Translations under genes and position numbers: made by a program
Part shown: piece by piece, positions 26,746 through 38,363 of the stretch
How positions within the stretch are numbered: position 1 is the stretch's first letter
How the letters are laid out: each line of letters opens with the position of its first letter
The notes under the pieces: generated by a model
Databases searched by the model: none
Told to the model about the DNA's origin: nothing
What the model saw: the letters and a program-made list of their open reading frames with translations, nothing else
Source: Tetragonia tetragonoides
Taxonomy: Eukaryota; Streptophyta; Magnoliopsida; Caryophyllales; Aizoaceae
Direction: 5' to 3'
NCBI GenBank assembly: GCA_038025085.1
Contig: CM076144.1
Coordinates: forward strand, 36,366,501 to 36,430,500
Length of the DNA: 64,000 nucleotides

Positions 26746-26909
26746 TCATCTAGTTTATATCTTTGCATCTAGCGTGCCCGGTAAGGCGTTGGTAAACTGA
26801 GTAAAGCTGTTGGTCAGCCCAGGCTAGGTGGTCCCAGTATCGGTATTCCCGTCGTTCCCACATTAGAGTTAAGATATCAATTTCTAGGTTGTTCTTATGT
26901 TTGTACACC

Positions 26910-29900
26910 ATGGCTGCACGGTTTAGGAACTGGTTTAGTCCAGGTCATAATTCAAAGCAATCTGACATAGTTCAAAGTAGCGAACTTCATGCTCCTATAG
27001 ATTACAAAAATTGGACAATTCCAGAACAAAATATCGAGTCAATATATAAAATAGGATTAGTTGATTTCAAGACTGCATTTTCAATCAAAACTCATGAAGA
27101 AACTATCAGCATCCAAGAAGAATTTCATAGCATTCCTTTATTATCCAATGTTGCTATTCAAGATTATTTAAAAAGAGGATATCGTTATATGCATTATGGT
27201 TTAATTCAAGTAGCAGTTAAACCTCTGGTTCGAGAAGGTATTGATGCTCCTATTTATCTAGCTTTACGTGATAAACGTTTAAAGCGTTATAAAAATTCTT
27301 TACTTGCTATGATTCAAACAAATATTTGCAATGGCCCTATTTATTTCAACTGCACTGCAAATTTTTCTGTTGATTTAACAGATCCTTTAATTAATGAATC
27401 TATGATTTTGGATGTTCATTTAAAAGGTAATGAATTTCACAGTTTGTGCAAAAACTTTGCAATTATTTACCGGATTTATTTTAGACTTATGTCTTCTCAT
27501 TTAAATCCAAAATTCAAAATGGCTCCTTCACTTAAAGAAGAAACAATGATGCTTCATGTTGAAGCAGAAAGGCCAACCGTTTTTGTCCCTAAGAAACTCA
27601 AATGGGATGAAATCACTATTCCAGATGAATTTCAAATCACTCAACCACAACCTCCAAGAAACCTTGACAGAAGAGATGTTTCTCAAATCATAGAAGACCC
27701 TGATGGAACGGTTCTTCTTAGATTCAATTCTTTTAGAGAAAGACCCTCAACATCAAATGCTTCCGAGAATTACAGAAGATCTTTCTCAGATTGTTCCTAT
27801 TCAAATCCCATAAACTCATCCTTTAAAGTCAAGTTTCAATCACCACTTCCAGAATACACACAAAATTATTCTCCTCCATCATCCCCTACATCCACACAAA
27901 TGAAAGGTGACATCATGGTAATATCAAACACAAGCTTTGAAATTGATCATTCCTTTCTCCAGGAAGATTTTAAATCATCCTCTCACAAAAAAGAAAGAGA
28001 CTGGTTTCTTTCTTTTGACCAAACCAGTCAAGACAAGATCAAGACAGAATGGTTTAAGGACATTCTGAAAATGCGTGTCAATATTCCTTTCTTTTCATGG
28101 TTTATTACATATTCTTCAAAAAATGGAATATACAACCCTTATTCTTTATCCAGCATACAAGTACAGACAAACCTCTACAAAAAATGGCACCACACAGACA
28201 ACCAAGTAACTACTTCCATCCATCCTCCCTTAACCTCCATAAATATTTCAACATCCCATGGAGAAGTTGTTGCGACTCCCTTTAAAAAGGGAAGGGAAGG
28301 AGACGACAAGTCAAATGTTTGTCTTGAAGATATCAGAAAGGTCTACCAACAAAACAACTATTCAAACCAGATACTCCACACTATAGCCGGACAAGTAGAT
28401 CAAATCTCCACAAAGATTGACTCTATAAGACAAAACCCAATAACCTCAAACACAAAATTTCCAAATGATATTTCAATACCACATTTTCAGCCAAGAAGCC
28501 TACCCCTAGAAGCTGAGAAATTAGCTATTCTTCCAAATAACAGTTTATTGAATAAAATTTCTCAAAGCCTAAACAACCTATCCAAACCAAGTACTTCAAA
28601 AATCAATTGCCTTGATGAATGCCAGAACAAGGAAGAAAGTGAATCGTCTTCACCTTCTGATTCTGATAGCCCACAAAAAGTCCAAGAGATAGATTACAAC
28701 CCAGAAATAAACAAGATTAGATCTTGAAAAACCTCCACAAAAAATTACTATCCAAAACCAACACCTCCAGATATTCAATTTGAAGAAAGATCTCAATTCC
28801 AAAGCCGCTCATTTGATGGTCAAAGTGTCTATAAATGGAACATAGATGGGAAAGCAGAATATGAGATTATTAATACGCTACAAGAAATGGGAATGGCGAG
28901 AATAGCATACAGAGCTGCAACACCACGGATGACTGAAGAAAGTGTTGCAGCATTGTTAATCTCAGGTTTCACTGGTCAACTCAAAAATTTGTGGGACAAT
29001 TGCTTATCCCTCCAAGAAAAAACAGAGATTCTGAACCATAAAGTTCCTCAACAAGAGGAACAGGGAAACGTAGCAGACGTCAGTGATGCCTGTGATTACT
29101 TAGTAGTCACTATAGCCATGTACTTCATTGGAAATCCAAAAGAAAAAATGACCGCTTCAAAAGTCATTTTAACAAATCTCAGATGTCCAACCCTCAGTGA
29201 CTACAGATGGTATAAGGATGTCTTCCTTACGAACGTCTTGAGAAGATCAGACTGCAATGCTTCATTTTGGAAAGAAAGATTTATTTCTGGACTTTCAAAA
29301 CTATTTGCAGAAAGAGTTCTGGTTAAATTAAAGTCAGAAACGGGATTGGAAGAAATTCCATTTGAAAATATTTCATATGGACAATTATTTGCCTTCATTA
29401 AAAAAGAAGGGTTGTCCTTATGCTCAGAACTCAAGATCCAGTCCAAGTATGGGTCAGAAAGAGCCAGATCAAGAAAAGAACTTGGTTCATTTTGTGAAGC
29501 CTTCGGAGTGGTGAAAATACAAGCCCCATCTGCTGCTAAAAGAAGAAAACAAAATATATTTTCTGATAAACGCACCAGAAGATATTTCACAACAAGACCA
29601 ACCTCTTACGATTCTTAACCATACCAACACCCAAAGCAGAAACACAACTCCAAAAAACAAACCCACAAAAAACCAACCATTGTTTGTTTCAAATGTGGCA
29701 AGATAGGCCACAAAGCCAACAGATGCTCCCTCAAGAAAAAGATTAATGAAATCTTTTCTCAAGACCAAGAATTACAAGCCAAACTCATGGCCTTACTTAT
29801 TTCTGATGAAGAATCATCTGAAAGTGAAGCATTCATCAACCAAATCGACAATGAATCCTCAGAAGGTGAATATTCTGATGATGAATCTGCATTAATCTGT

Positions 29901-32417
29901 CCTACCAAGAAGATTAATGTCTTATCACAGAATAAGGATGAAAAAGAATTCATTTTTGACCTTATTCAAAGAATTGATAATCCTGAAACCCAGGCTCAAT
30001 ACCTCCTCAGACTAAAAGAACTTATTGACAAAGATCAACCACCTCCTCCTCAAATTACAGAACTTTTCAGCATCTCAAAAGTTTTTGACAAATACCCCTC
30101 ACCAAAAGTCTTTCGCCAAATTACAGTCAGAGACTTGCAAACAGAGGTAAATTCCCTAAAATCTCAAGTCAAAATTCTTCAAGAAAACATATTTTCTCTA
30201 AAAACTAAAGACCTTGAACTTGATGCTAAATTTGCTCTCTTAGATTCAAAAACAACTGATAGCCATCAAGCCTCTTCGACCTCGAATTCTCCCAAACAAA
30301 CTCCAGAAAATGCCTTAATCCAATCTATATCCCCTGCTGAACCTTTAAATGAGGAATTCCTCAGGATAATCAACAAAATATCCTTTCAAAAGTGGTATGT
30401 TATTGTTACCCTAATAGTACAAGACTTCCGGATAGATACTGTTGCACTAATTGATAGTGGAGCAGATCAAAATTGCATAAAAGAAGGATTAATTCCTTCA
30501 AAGTACTATGAGAAAACCAAAGAACAACTCATGGCCGCCAATGGCATCCCCCTTCATATCAAATACAAACTCTCAAAAGCAACTATCTGCAACGACGGAT
30601 GTTGTTTCAAAAATGCCTTTGCACTCACTCCTGATATCAGTAATGATATTATCCTTGGGACTCCCTTCATCACCCAAATTTATCCTTTCTTTGTGAGCCA
30701 AGAAGGAATTAGTACCAAAATTATGGGAAGAGTGATCACCTTTAGATTTCTTTCTCCCATAAAACAAAAAGAAATCTCCCAACTATAGAACAACTCTGTC
30801 TATAAACAAATTAATCTAATTCAAAATAAAAAGTCTCTCATTTGTTCTTTAAAAGAAGAAATTTCTTTCAAAAGAATAGATGAACAGCTCCAAAATCCCT
30901 CAAAAAGAAAAATCTCCATGTTAGAAGAAACCTTTAAAAATGAACTTTGCTCAGACCTTCCAAATGCTTTTTGGGATAGGAAGAGACATGTTGTAACTCT
31001 TCCTTATGAAAAGGATTTTACAGAGAAAAATATTCCAACCAAAGCTAGACCTATTCAAATGAACCAAGAACTCTTAGAATTCTGTAAACAAGAAATCCAA
31101 ACCCTTCTAGTCAAAAAACTCATTAGAAATTCTAAATCTCCTTGGAGATGTGCTGCTTTCTACGTAATGAAACAAGCAGAAAAAGAGCGAGGCGTTTCAA
31201 GATTAGTTATCAATTACAAACCTCTAAACAAAGTCCTACAATGGATAAGATATCCTATTCCAAATAAAAGAGATTTACTAAACAGACTTTATGACGCAAA
31301 AATATTTTCAAAATTTGACCTAAAATCAGGGTTTTGGCAAATTCAAATTGCGGAACAGAACCGATATAAGACAGCATTTACAGTTCCATTTGGACATTAT
31401 GAATGGAATGTAATGCCGTTTGGTTTAAAAAATACTCCTTCAGAATTTCAACATATTATGAATGATATTTTCAATTCTTTTACTACTTTCATTATCGTCT
31501 ATATTGATGATGTTCTTATTTACTCAAATTCTATTGATCAGCATTTCAAACATTTACACACTTTTTATCAAATTGTCAAGAAGAATGGATTGGTTCTTTC
31601 AGCATCAAAAATGAAATTATTCCAGACAAAAGTAAGATTTTTAGGACATGATATTTATCAAGGAACTATAAAACCAATTGCAAGAGCAATTGAATTCGCA
31701 GATAAATTTCCTGATGAAATCAAAGATAAAAATCAGCTTCAAAGATTTCTAGGATGTCTTAATTATATTGTTGATTTCTTCCCAAAATTAAGACATATGT
31801 GTGCACCTTTGTTTCAAAGATTACAAAAGAGTCCGTCTGCATGGTCTAATAGTCATACAGAGTTGGTTCAAATTATTAAGCAAAAAGTCAAGTCTTTACC
31901 ATGTCTAGGACTCCCCAACCCTCATGCATTCATGATAGTTGAAACAGATGCTTCAGATATAGGATATGGGGGTATTCTGAAACAACGATTATCAGATGAA
32001 AAGAAGAAAGAAGAACAATTAGTAAGATTTTATTCCGGGTTGTGGAATAGTTCTCAGAAAAACTATTCCACGATTAAAAAGGAAATCTTATCTATTGTTT
32101 TGAATATTTCAAAATTTCAAGATGATCTTTATAACAAAAAATTTCTTTTAAGAATTGATTGTAAATCGGCAAAAGAAGTTTTGCAAAAAGATGTTCAAAA
32201 TCTTGTTTCAAAACAAATATTTGCAAGATGGCAAGCTATACTCTCTGTTTTAGATTTCGATATTGAGTACATTCAAGGGAAGAACAATTCCTTACTAGAT
32301 TTCCTCACAAGAGAGTTTTTGCAGAACAAGCACAGTGATCAAGATGAGTTCAAGAAGCAAGAAAAAAGAAGTCAAAAAGGAGAAGGAAGTTCAAAACGAA
32401 ATTCAAACCCCTGCTGA
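26910..32417 (+). pseudogene. Caulimovirid ORF1 polyprotein, interrupted by three stop codons
   Basis: One reading frame spans 5.5 kb from the ATG at 26910 (CACCATGG context) to the TGA at 32415. Domains in order are: 30K-type movement protein (26910 to about 27700); Ser/Pro-rich linker; capsid region (about 28740-29600); CCHC knuckle (29685-29726); coiled-coil stretch (about 30120-30240); aspartic protease with DSGAD at 30453-30467; reverse transcriptase with YIDD at 31500-31511; and RNase H beginning near the Asp codon at 31947. The frame is broken only by TGA 28725-28727, TAA 29616-29618 and TAG 30786-30788. No frameshift was detected. As it stands it cannot give the full polyprotein without stop suppression. 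The RT-RNase H part is an uninterrupted frame from after 30788, with its first ATG at 30918. Confidence 0.85.
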
Positions 32418-33589
32418 CTATGCAATGGCAACAACACCACATCCAAATATTCAAGTACCAATTCAAAACAATTACTCTATATTACAAGAATTTCCTCCAA
32501 TTTCTTATCATCAAGCCCTCAAAATACCTATATCCAATACAAAACCAACCTTAATAACAACACCAACACAAAATTCAAGCCCCTACATCACCAAACAAAT
32601 TCAAGAACATATTACTCTAACCACATTCAAATCAGTACCACAAAATCCAGTCGAGTCAATGAACCACTTGGCAGAAAAGATTTTTTCCCCAATGACACAG
32701 TGGTGCACTGATGACACCAGAAAAACTCAATAATTTTATGAGTTAATTTTGGTAGACTCAAAGTCCGCTATAATCACCCACAAGAAGAACCAGGCCAACT
32801 CAAACCTGGTTTCTTATTCCAAATGCATCATTCAAAAGGTCATTACTGCTAGAGAATGGGGAAACCCATTCCAAGAAAAACAATTTTCAATTAATTTTAC
32901 TCCAAAAACCTATAATTACCATGACTACCAGATGGCATGGCACAGGACCTTTCTTTACCGACCATTCAACCATTCATGGTTTTTCAATTTCAATCACCAA
33001 GACTTATCATTTCCTATTTGGTTCTACCACTGGTGGGAATACTTTGGTCCTACTCCTGAGATCTTTCCCCCACCAGCAAAACAGGGATGGTTACATTACA
33101 AAACAAATACAAAAGGGGAAGAGTTTGTTAAACACATATTTTTCCACACGGAATTTAAAGTATCATGGATTTTCTGCTGGAGTTTCAAATATCACCAATA
33201 TTTCAAATCTCCATTACCATTATCACTAGTTCGCGAATTCAAGATAAAATGGTGGGATCAATTCGATGTTAGATATTGCTCTATCGACAATGTTCGAAAC
33301 TGGCTCGAGAATGGGAAAAAAAACAGTATTTGGTTCATCATCTGCTTTTACTATTCAAAAGGACAAAAACAAATCTCCAACACAGTCACAATCAAGTCAA
33401 GGATCGCTTTCTAAAAATCAGATCAAATTATTCAAGATACTTGAAGACTCCCCCAAGCTAGCAAAACAATATGTTCAATATTTACAAGAAAAAGGGGATA
33501 GTGACGATGAGAAATCTGAGAAATCATCTGAAGGATCCTCAACGCAAATTATGTTAGACTCTCAGGATCCATTTGATTTGTATACTTAA
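32344..33589 (+). pseudogene. Caulimovirid second ORF (function unknown), broken
   Basis: An ATG at 32344 opens a frame overlapping the end of ORF1 by 74 nt in a different frame, as in florendoviruses with a second ORF. A TAA at 32731-32733 interrupts it. The same frame resumes and includes an aromatic-rich segment with FPIWFYHWWEYFGP at about 33016-33057. At the A8 run 33316-33323 the coding sequence appears to shift frame, and the continuation ends at the stop before 33590 with an acidic Ser-rich tail. The product has no known function. The short frame at 32921-33229 is out of register and is not a gene. Confidence 0.7.
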
Positions 33590-33904
33590 AAAAAAAAGTT
33601 TTATCTTTTATATATTCATTGCAAGTTTTGCCACGAGTTAAATTGGCCGACATTCAAGAATGGGAAGACAAGATCCAAAAACAAAAGTCAGCGGTTGTAT
33701 CATTTCAAAGCAGAAGAAAACAACGGTCTAGTTTTTGCAGACAAAAACAAGGGCCCAAAATTTACCAATATTTCAAAAAATGGTTGATGCAGATTCAAGA
33801 GTTAAAGACCGGTCATGATCTTGCCGACATTTCAAGCAAATCAGGACCATTACTTCAAGATAGCTGTTTTCATTTGGGAGAAGAAAGGCTACAACTCAAA
33901 GCGC

Positions 33905-33912
33905 TATAAATA
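33905..33912 (+). promoter_or_regulatory. TATA box of the pararetroviral promoter
   Basis: TATAAATA within GCGCTATAAATAGAGC lies about 315 bp after the end of ORF2, where caulimovirids carry the promoter of the pregenomic RNA. The sequence 25-40 bp downstream is CT/A-rich and suitable for a start site. Activity is unknown. Confidence 0.6.
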
Positions 33913-34139
33913 GAGCAGAATTCCAACCGAAGAGGTAGAGTGAATTTTACACTACTACTTCTCTTTGCATGTACTCATAAACTCTCAAATAATTTTCTGT
34001 AATCTTTTCAAAGTTCCAAGTTTGTTCTCATCTTCAAGGTTGTTTTAACAGTCTTATTTCAAAGTAAGTAATACAAATCTTTGTTATTCATATATTATCT
34101 TCTATGTTTATTGTTTATTTATTGTTTATCGTATAATGT

Positions 34140-34203
34140 TTATTACTATGTTTTGATCCTGGTTTAAGTAGTTATTACTATGTTTTGATCCTGGTTCAAG
34201 TAG
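34140..34203. repeat. 32-bp tandem duplication
   Basis: Two adjacent copies of TTATTACTATGTTTTGATCC followed by TGGTTYAAGTAG, differing at one base. They lie at the 3' end of the viral segment. Confidence 0.9.
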
Positions 34204-34205
34204 TC

Positions 34206-34960
34206 GGTCCCGTTAACGAGTTACCTGGATAACTTGTTTAGACAACAAAGTTAAATAGATTGAGGTTTATTTTGGTAAGTTAATTATCCTAGACAATTGT
34301 TTAGCAATACTTCACCAGTTTTGCCAAAAATAATTTATACTTCTTACATTCTCACATACAACCATTCCCCACCACCATCGTGCACCACACATCATGCATC
34401 GCCGTTCGTTCACCACCCATCGATCACCATCTACCACAAATTAAACTATAAAAAAAATGGGGAAAAAAAATCCAGAAAAGAACCCCCATGGTTTGAACTT
34501 TGAAGAACAACGATGTCGGTGGTGGGGAAACAAATAAGAATGACAAAATTCTGAGTGGTCATCCAAAACGGAACGGTAAACCCATCACAAATTAAATTTG
34601 AAACAAAAAAGAACTATTAAATCAAATCCAAGCAAGGTTACCTAAGTGATGCAATGAGAGAGTCAGAGAAGTGGAGAACAAGAGACTACGGGCTTGATAT
34701 AATGTAAAAGGGGAAGGATTTTGATGCAGGCATTAATGGTGGAGAGAGGGAGTAAATAGAGAGAAGATGGCAGGCAAAGGAAATATGGGTGAAAATTGGA
34801 AATGTTTGGGGGTACGGGTAATGAATTATTTACAATTTTAATTTTAGTATGTAAATTAATAATGTTAGATATATTTCCTAAAATTGATTCTTAGATATAG
34901 CTAGAATTACAAAAGATACCCTCCTTATCAAGTTACCCAGGGCAACTCGTTAACATTACC
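34206..34960. mobile_element. Inverted-repeat element of about 750 bp, class uncertain
   Basis: The left arm GTTAACGAGTTACCTGGATA (34212-34231) pairs with the right arm ending ACTCGTTAAC (34923-34954), extending to about 30 bp with mismatches. No clear target duplication is visible. The interior has a GA-rich leader-like stretch at 34640-34800 that reads as a CT-rich leader on the minus strand. A TIR transposon is likely; alternatively the arms may be part of the viral insertion's rearranged edge. Confidence 0.5.
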
Positions 34961-35154
34961 TATATATATATATGTATATATATCTTGGCTGGAAATTTCT
35001 TTTACCTATTTCTTTAGGTAATCTATTATTAACAACTTCTTCCCAACTCCTTTCGTTATAAATTCAAAATATATAATTTGATTCAAATTAAATTGATAGC
35101 CTGTGTCAAACAAGAGAAAGAAACAAAATCCAATTTTTTATTGATATTTACTAT

Positions 35155-35532
35155 ATGTTCCCTATGGTAACTGGGTTCATCAATTATGGTCAACAAACAG
35201 TACGGGCGGCAAGGTACATTGGTCAAAGTTTTATGATTACCCTATCCCATGCCAACCGTTTACCTGTAACTATTCAATACCCTTATGAAAAATTGATCAC
35301 ATCGGAGCGTTTTCGTGGTCGAATCCATTTCGAATTTGATAAATGTATTGCTTGTGAAGTATGTGTTCGTGTATGTCCTATAGATCTACCCGTTGTTGAT
35401 TGGAAATTAGAAACTGATATTCGAAAGAAAAGATTGCTTAATTACAGTATTGATTTCGGAATCTGTATATTTTGTGGTAATTGTGTTGAGTATTGTCCAA
35501 CAAATTGTTTATCAATGACTGAAGAATATGAG

Positions 35533-35535
<3 letters not shown>
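35155..35535 (+). pseudogene. ndhI: Plastid ndhI fragment in nuclear DNA (NUPT)
   Basis: The first 127 codons are near-identical to chloroplast NdhI, the ferredoxin-like subunit of the plastid NADH dehydrogenase-like complex. Both 4Fe-4S motifs are intact: C64, C67, C70, C74 and C104, C107, C110, C114. The gene normally has about 165-170 codons. Here homology stops after MTEEYEL, where a (TA)n array begins, so the C-terminus is lost and the frame runs on into unrelated sequence. Gly7 replaces the usual Glu. The transferred segment probably starts a little upstream (about 35100-35150), since the leader also looks plastid-like. It is non-functional in this location. Confidence 0.92.

Positions 35536-35595
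<60 letters not shown>
35535..35595. repeat. (TA)n microsatellite at the ndhI breakpoint
   Basis: 61 bp of pure TA that marks the exact end of the plastid-derived homology. Confidence 0.97.
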
Positions 35596-35598
<3 letters not shown>

Positions 35599-35938
35599 CT
35601 TAAAACCTCAACCGTCCAATCTGTGAATCAATGGATGAGATGTTGTGTAGAGGCGCGGTGGCATTCTCGTAATAAACGCGAACTTTGAGTTGTGGCAATT
35701 GTGTAATAAAATCGAAGTTTCTTCCCCCAGACACACTTCTACATCTCTATCGTTCTGCGTTCATATAACTTCACTCCCCTCATTCTCTCTCTTCAAATGC
35801 ATGCACCCCAAATAAAAAATCCTCTCTTTTCAAACTGTACTCCAAGAACCCTAACTCGAGGCATAATTCGAGAATCAAAGTGAAAATTGGTGTGAATCAA
35901 GGCTGATTTCGGACGCATACTTTAGATTTCAAGGTATG
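35596..35938 (+). other. Leader-like exon ending in a splice donor, unidentified
   Basis: A CT-rich, comparatively GC-rich segment resembles a transcribed 5' leader, with CTCATTCTCTCTCTTC at about 35779-35794. It ends at TTTCAAG before GTATGA (about 35935), a plausible donor followed by T-rich intron-like DNA. A 61-residue frame downstream (36052-36237) matches nothing I know. This could be the first exon of a non-coding or decayed gene. Confidence 0.35.
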
Positions 35939-37265
35939 AATTTTTATGACTCTCACTGTGGCTCGTCATGTTTTGAAATTTAGTTTTTTTAGGTTTTCTG
36001 TAGTTGTAAATTTGGGTTAAAACATTGATTTCTCTAACATTCTGGTAGATTTTGTTCGTTTTAAACCTAGATTTTTTCGATTGGAAGTTCAATGTTCAAT
36101 ATCTTGGCAAAAATGAAGAAGAATCAAATGGCTATCGTCCCGTGGCTACAGAAATAGAAGAAGGTGTTTTTAAAGCTTTTGTTACTGATTTCAAAATTTT
36201 TGCTGATGTGAATTGTTTTAGTTTAGTTATTTTGTAGATATATTTATCTTAGTTTCAAAGAATTGATTTTGTGTTGGTTAATTGCTACTGCTCTTAGCTG
36301 GCGTCAATTGGCTTTTATGCTGTTGCAATTATTTGGGCAATTGGTATTAGCATTACATAACCTTGAACTGTTATTACCGATTAATGACTATATATGTGTG
36401 TGCGTATGATTCTGGAGCATGTGGCTAAAAGAAAATGATGTTATATCAATTCAGATGTCCATGTTTGGTGAATAGAATTTTTGGAATATACTGACACAAT
36501 TCTCTAAATGCAGCCAATGTTACTAATTTTTAATAGGATGTATATATATCTTGCTTAGTCCTGGCCCCTAAAAAAGGGGTAATGAGTACTTGTACTCCCT
36601 GCAAAATCATGTCCACTCAAAAGTCACAACAACAAAAGAAAAGTAACTAATTGTTTGCAAGTGAGGTTCAGATATATTTTGTATGAACCTACGTTTGTGA
36701 ATTTGTTTAAACACCAGTCACAACACAAATAGCTGTGTCCTGACATCCCTTGTGCTATTGAATGTGTTTCACACATTTCTTTCGTGGTAGCTATCGTTTG
36801 ATAGCAGCATAAGCAAACAAAACTACAAGCTATATATTACACTTGTGAATTTGATGATCCACTTGAAAGGTATAGATAGCCAAGCAAGTTTATTTTTTAC
36901 TCTTTATTTTGCTGACTTGTTTGCATTTAGTGAACGTAAGAGGTTTTTAAACTACTTACAATGAGTCAATAACTCGTCAGCTCCCAAATTCAGTGGATAA
37001 AAGGCTTTTTCTACGTGGGAAACCAAAGTGCTACCCATTACAATGAGTCAATAACTCGTCAGCTCCCAAATTCAGCCAATGTTGTGAAAGAATGCAGCTA
37101 CATTGAGTTTATTAATTGGTTGTTTGAGGGGTTGGTCTATTAGTGATGACTATGCAAGCTTAACCACAAGTCTTAACCATAGTGTGTAGGGACTTTATAG
37201 TAGGAGAATGGATAATGGGGGGAATGATAGGATTTTGTCAATACGTATACGTATTACTTTGCTTA
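35939..37265. other. T-rich intron-like sequence, no coding exon recognised
   Basis: Intron-like composition following the donor at about 35938. The only structured feature is the 38-bp direct repeat at 36956-36993 and 37037-37074. Confidence 0.35.
36956..37074. repeat. Direct repeat of 38 bp spaced by 81 bp
   Basis: The phrase TTACAATGAGTCAATAACTC and its continuation CGTCAGCTCCCAAATTCAG is present twice, at 36956-36993 and about 37037-37074. This shows a recent partial duplication. Confidence 0.9.
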
Positions 37266-38225
37266 CATAGGGTTAACTTTTATTCATAGAAGGGTTAACT
37301 GTTATTCATAATAGAGTTAACTTTTATTCGTAGTAGGGTTAACTTTTTATTCCTAATAGGGTTAACTTTTATAAATAATAGGGCTAACTTTTTATTCATA
37401 ATAGGGTTAACTTCAATGGTCTATAATCAATATGGATGTAAATCAACTATTCTTTTTTTTTATATTATCTATATATCATCCCCCAAATGTTATATATTTG
37501 CGAAAAAGAGTTTTAAAATGAACTAAGCTACAATTGTATATGTAAAATCAGAGAAGACAAGGTGAAACATATGTTGATCAATGATGAGACATGGCTGTGT
37601 CTTATAATTCAGAAATATAATTTGTCCCCTAAAGTTGAGAGATAATCTAAGGTAGAAGGGTTCAACACTCAAACTACCCAATTTAAATTTACGGGCATAA
37701 GAATTGAACCCAAGCACCAAATTTATTTATTTGTCCTTCACAGTGTGAGCTTTTAAACAGTATGTGTTCACTATATTGAGCTCCCTTCACTATGTCAAAT
37801 AGGTAACATAGTCGGCAACTGACCAATTCCCAATTATGCTTGTTTTGAGTTTTAGCTCTAGTTCTTGTGGTTTTTGGGTGGTGTTTGGGTAAAAACTGCT
37901 ATCTGATTCTTTCTAAGCTCCCCTGTGCACTTATTTCTTGGAATCAACAAGAGAAGAGCAGCAATGTTAGCTCTTTTAGTCTCCCTGACGTATCTCATAT
38001 GTATTTCACTGTTTAATTGATTGAATTTTGCTATAATGAAAGGCCAAGGTACTTCAGCATGTGATGTCTCTCTCCAAAATCCCTTGTATATGTTTCCCTC
38101 CTTGTCACTGTTAAGTATAAATCAATTTGGTTAGTATTCTTTATTTTTCTTTGTGTTTCACCGGGTTAACTTTTATACTTCATTGGGTTAACTTTTATAC
38201 ATATCAGGGTTAACTTTTATGTATC
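37266..38225 (+). repeat. GGGTTAACTTTTAT minisatellite (two blocks)
   Basis: Block 1 (about 37268-37413) has about seven units of AATAGGGTTAACTTTTATTC. Block 2 (about 38162-38225) has three units. The same unit occurs in the opposite orientation at 39935-40020 and 40378-40495. Each strand orientation is accompanied by a tRNA-like sequence. Confidence 0.85.
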
Positions 38226-38307
38226 TCGTAGTGCTTTGAAACCTCGGTTTATTCTGTTGAAGACATATTGAGCTAATTTGTTCTAGTCTTAAGGTAGAAT
38301 TCTACAA

Positions 38308-38363
38308 GCCTATTAGCTCAACTGGTAGAGCACAAATGATGTGGGTTTGAATCCCACATAGGC
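38308..38363 (+). repeat. tRNA-like sequence lacking the anticodon arm
   Basis: Acceptor strands GCCTAT and ATAGGC pair. The D-arm GCTC/GAGC with box A-like TAGCTCAACTGGTAGAGC is present. The T-arm GTGGG-TTTGAAT-CCCAC is perfect and includes a box B-like GGGTTTGAATCCC. Only about nine bases join the D- and T-arms, so there is no anticodon stem-loop and it cannot be a functional tRNA. Confidence 0.75.

Larger units (their letters stand above)
26757..34205 (+). mobile_element. Endogenous caulimovirid (florendovirus-like), near full length
   Basis: About 7.4 kb with the gene order of plant pararetroviruses: movement protein, capsid with CCHC finger, aspartic protease, reverse transcriptase, RNase H, an overlapping second ORF, then a TATA-containing region. 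There are no LTRs and no integrase, so it is not a retrotransposon. The 5' limit is set just after an (AT)n array (26716-26740) and the 3' limit just before an inverted-repeat element; both are approximate. I did not find a clear tRNA-Met primer site, so the leader may be truncated or permuted. The copy is defective: three in-frame stops in ORF1, and one stop plus one frameshift in ORF2. The length is close to that of florendoviruses. Confidence 0.85.

Noticed and set aside
26760..26900. Primer-binding site in the viral leader
   Set aside because: GGTCCCAGTATCGG vaguely resembles TGGTATCAGAGC but mismatches are too many to call.
32921..33229. 102-codon frame inside the second viral ORF
   Set aside because: Out of register with the conserved aromatic-rich frame; a shadow.
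35536..35688. C-terminal extension of NdhI beyond the TA array
   Set aside because: The Tyr/Ile repeat and following residues are unrelated to NdhI; the frame is open only by chance.
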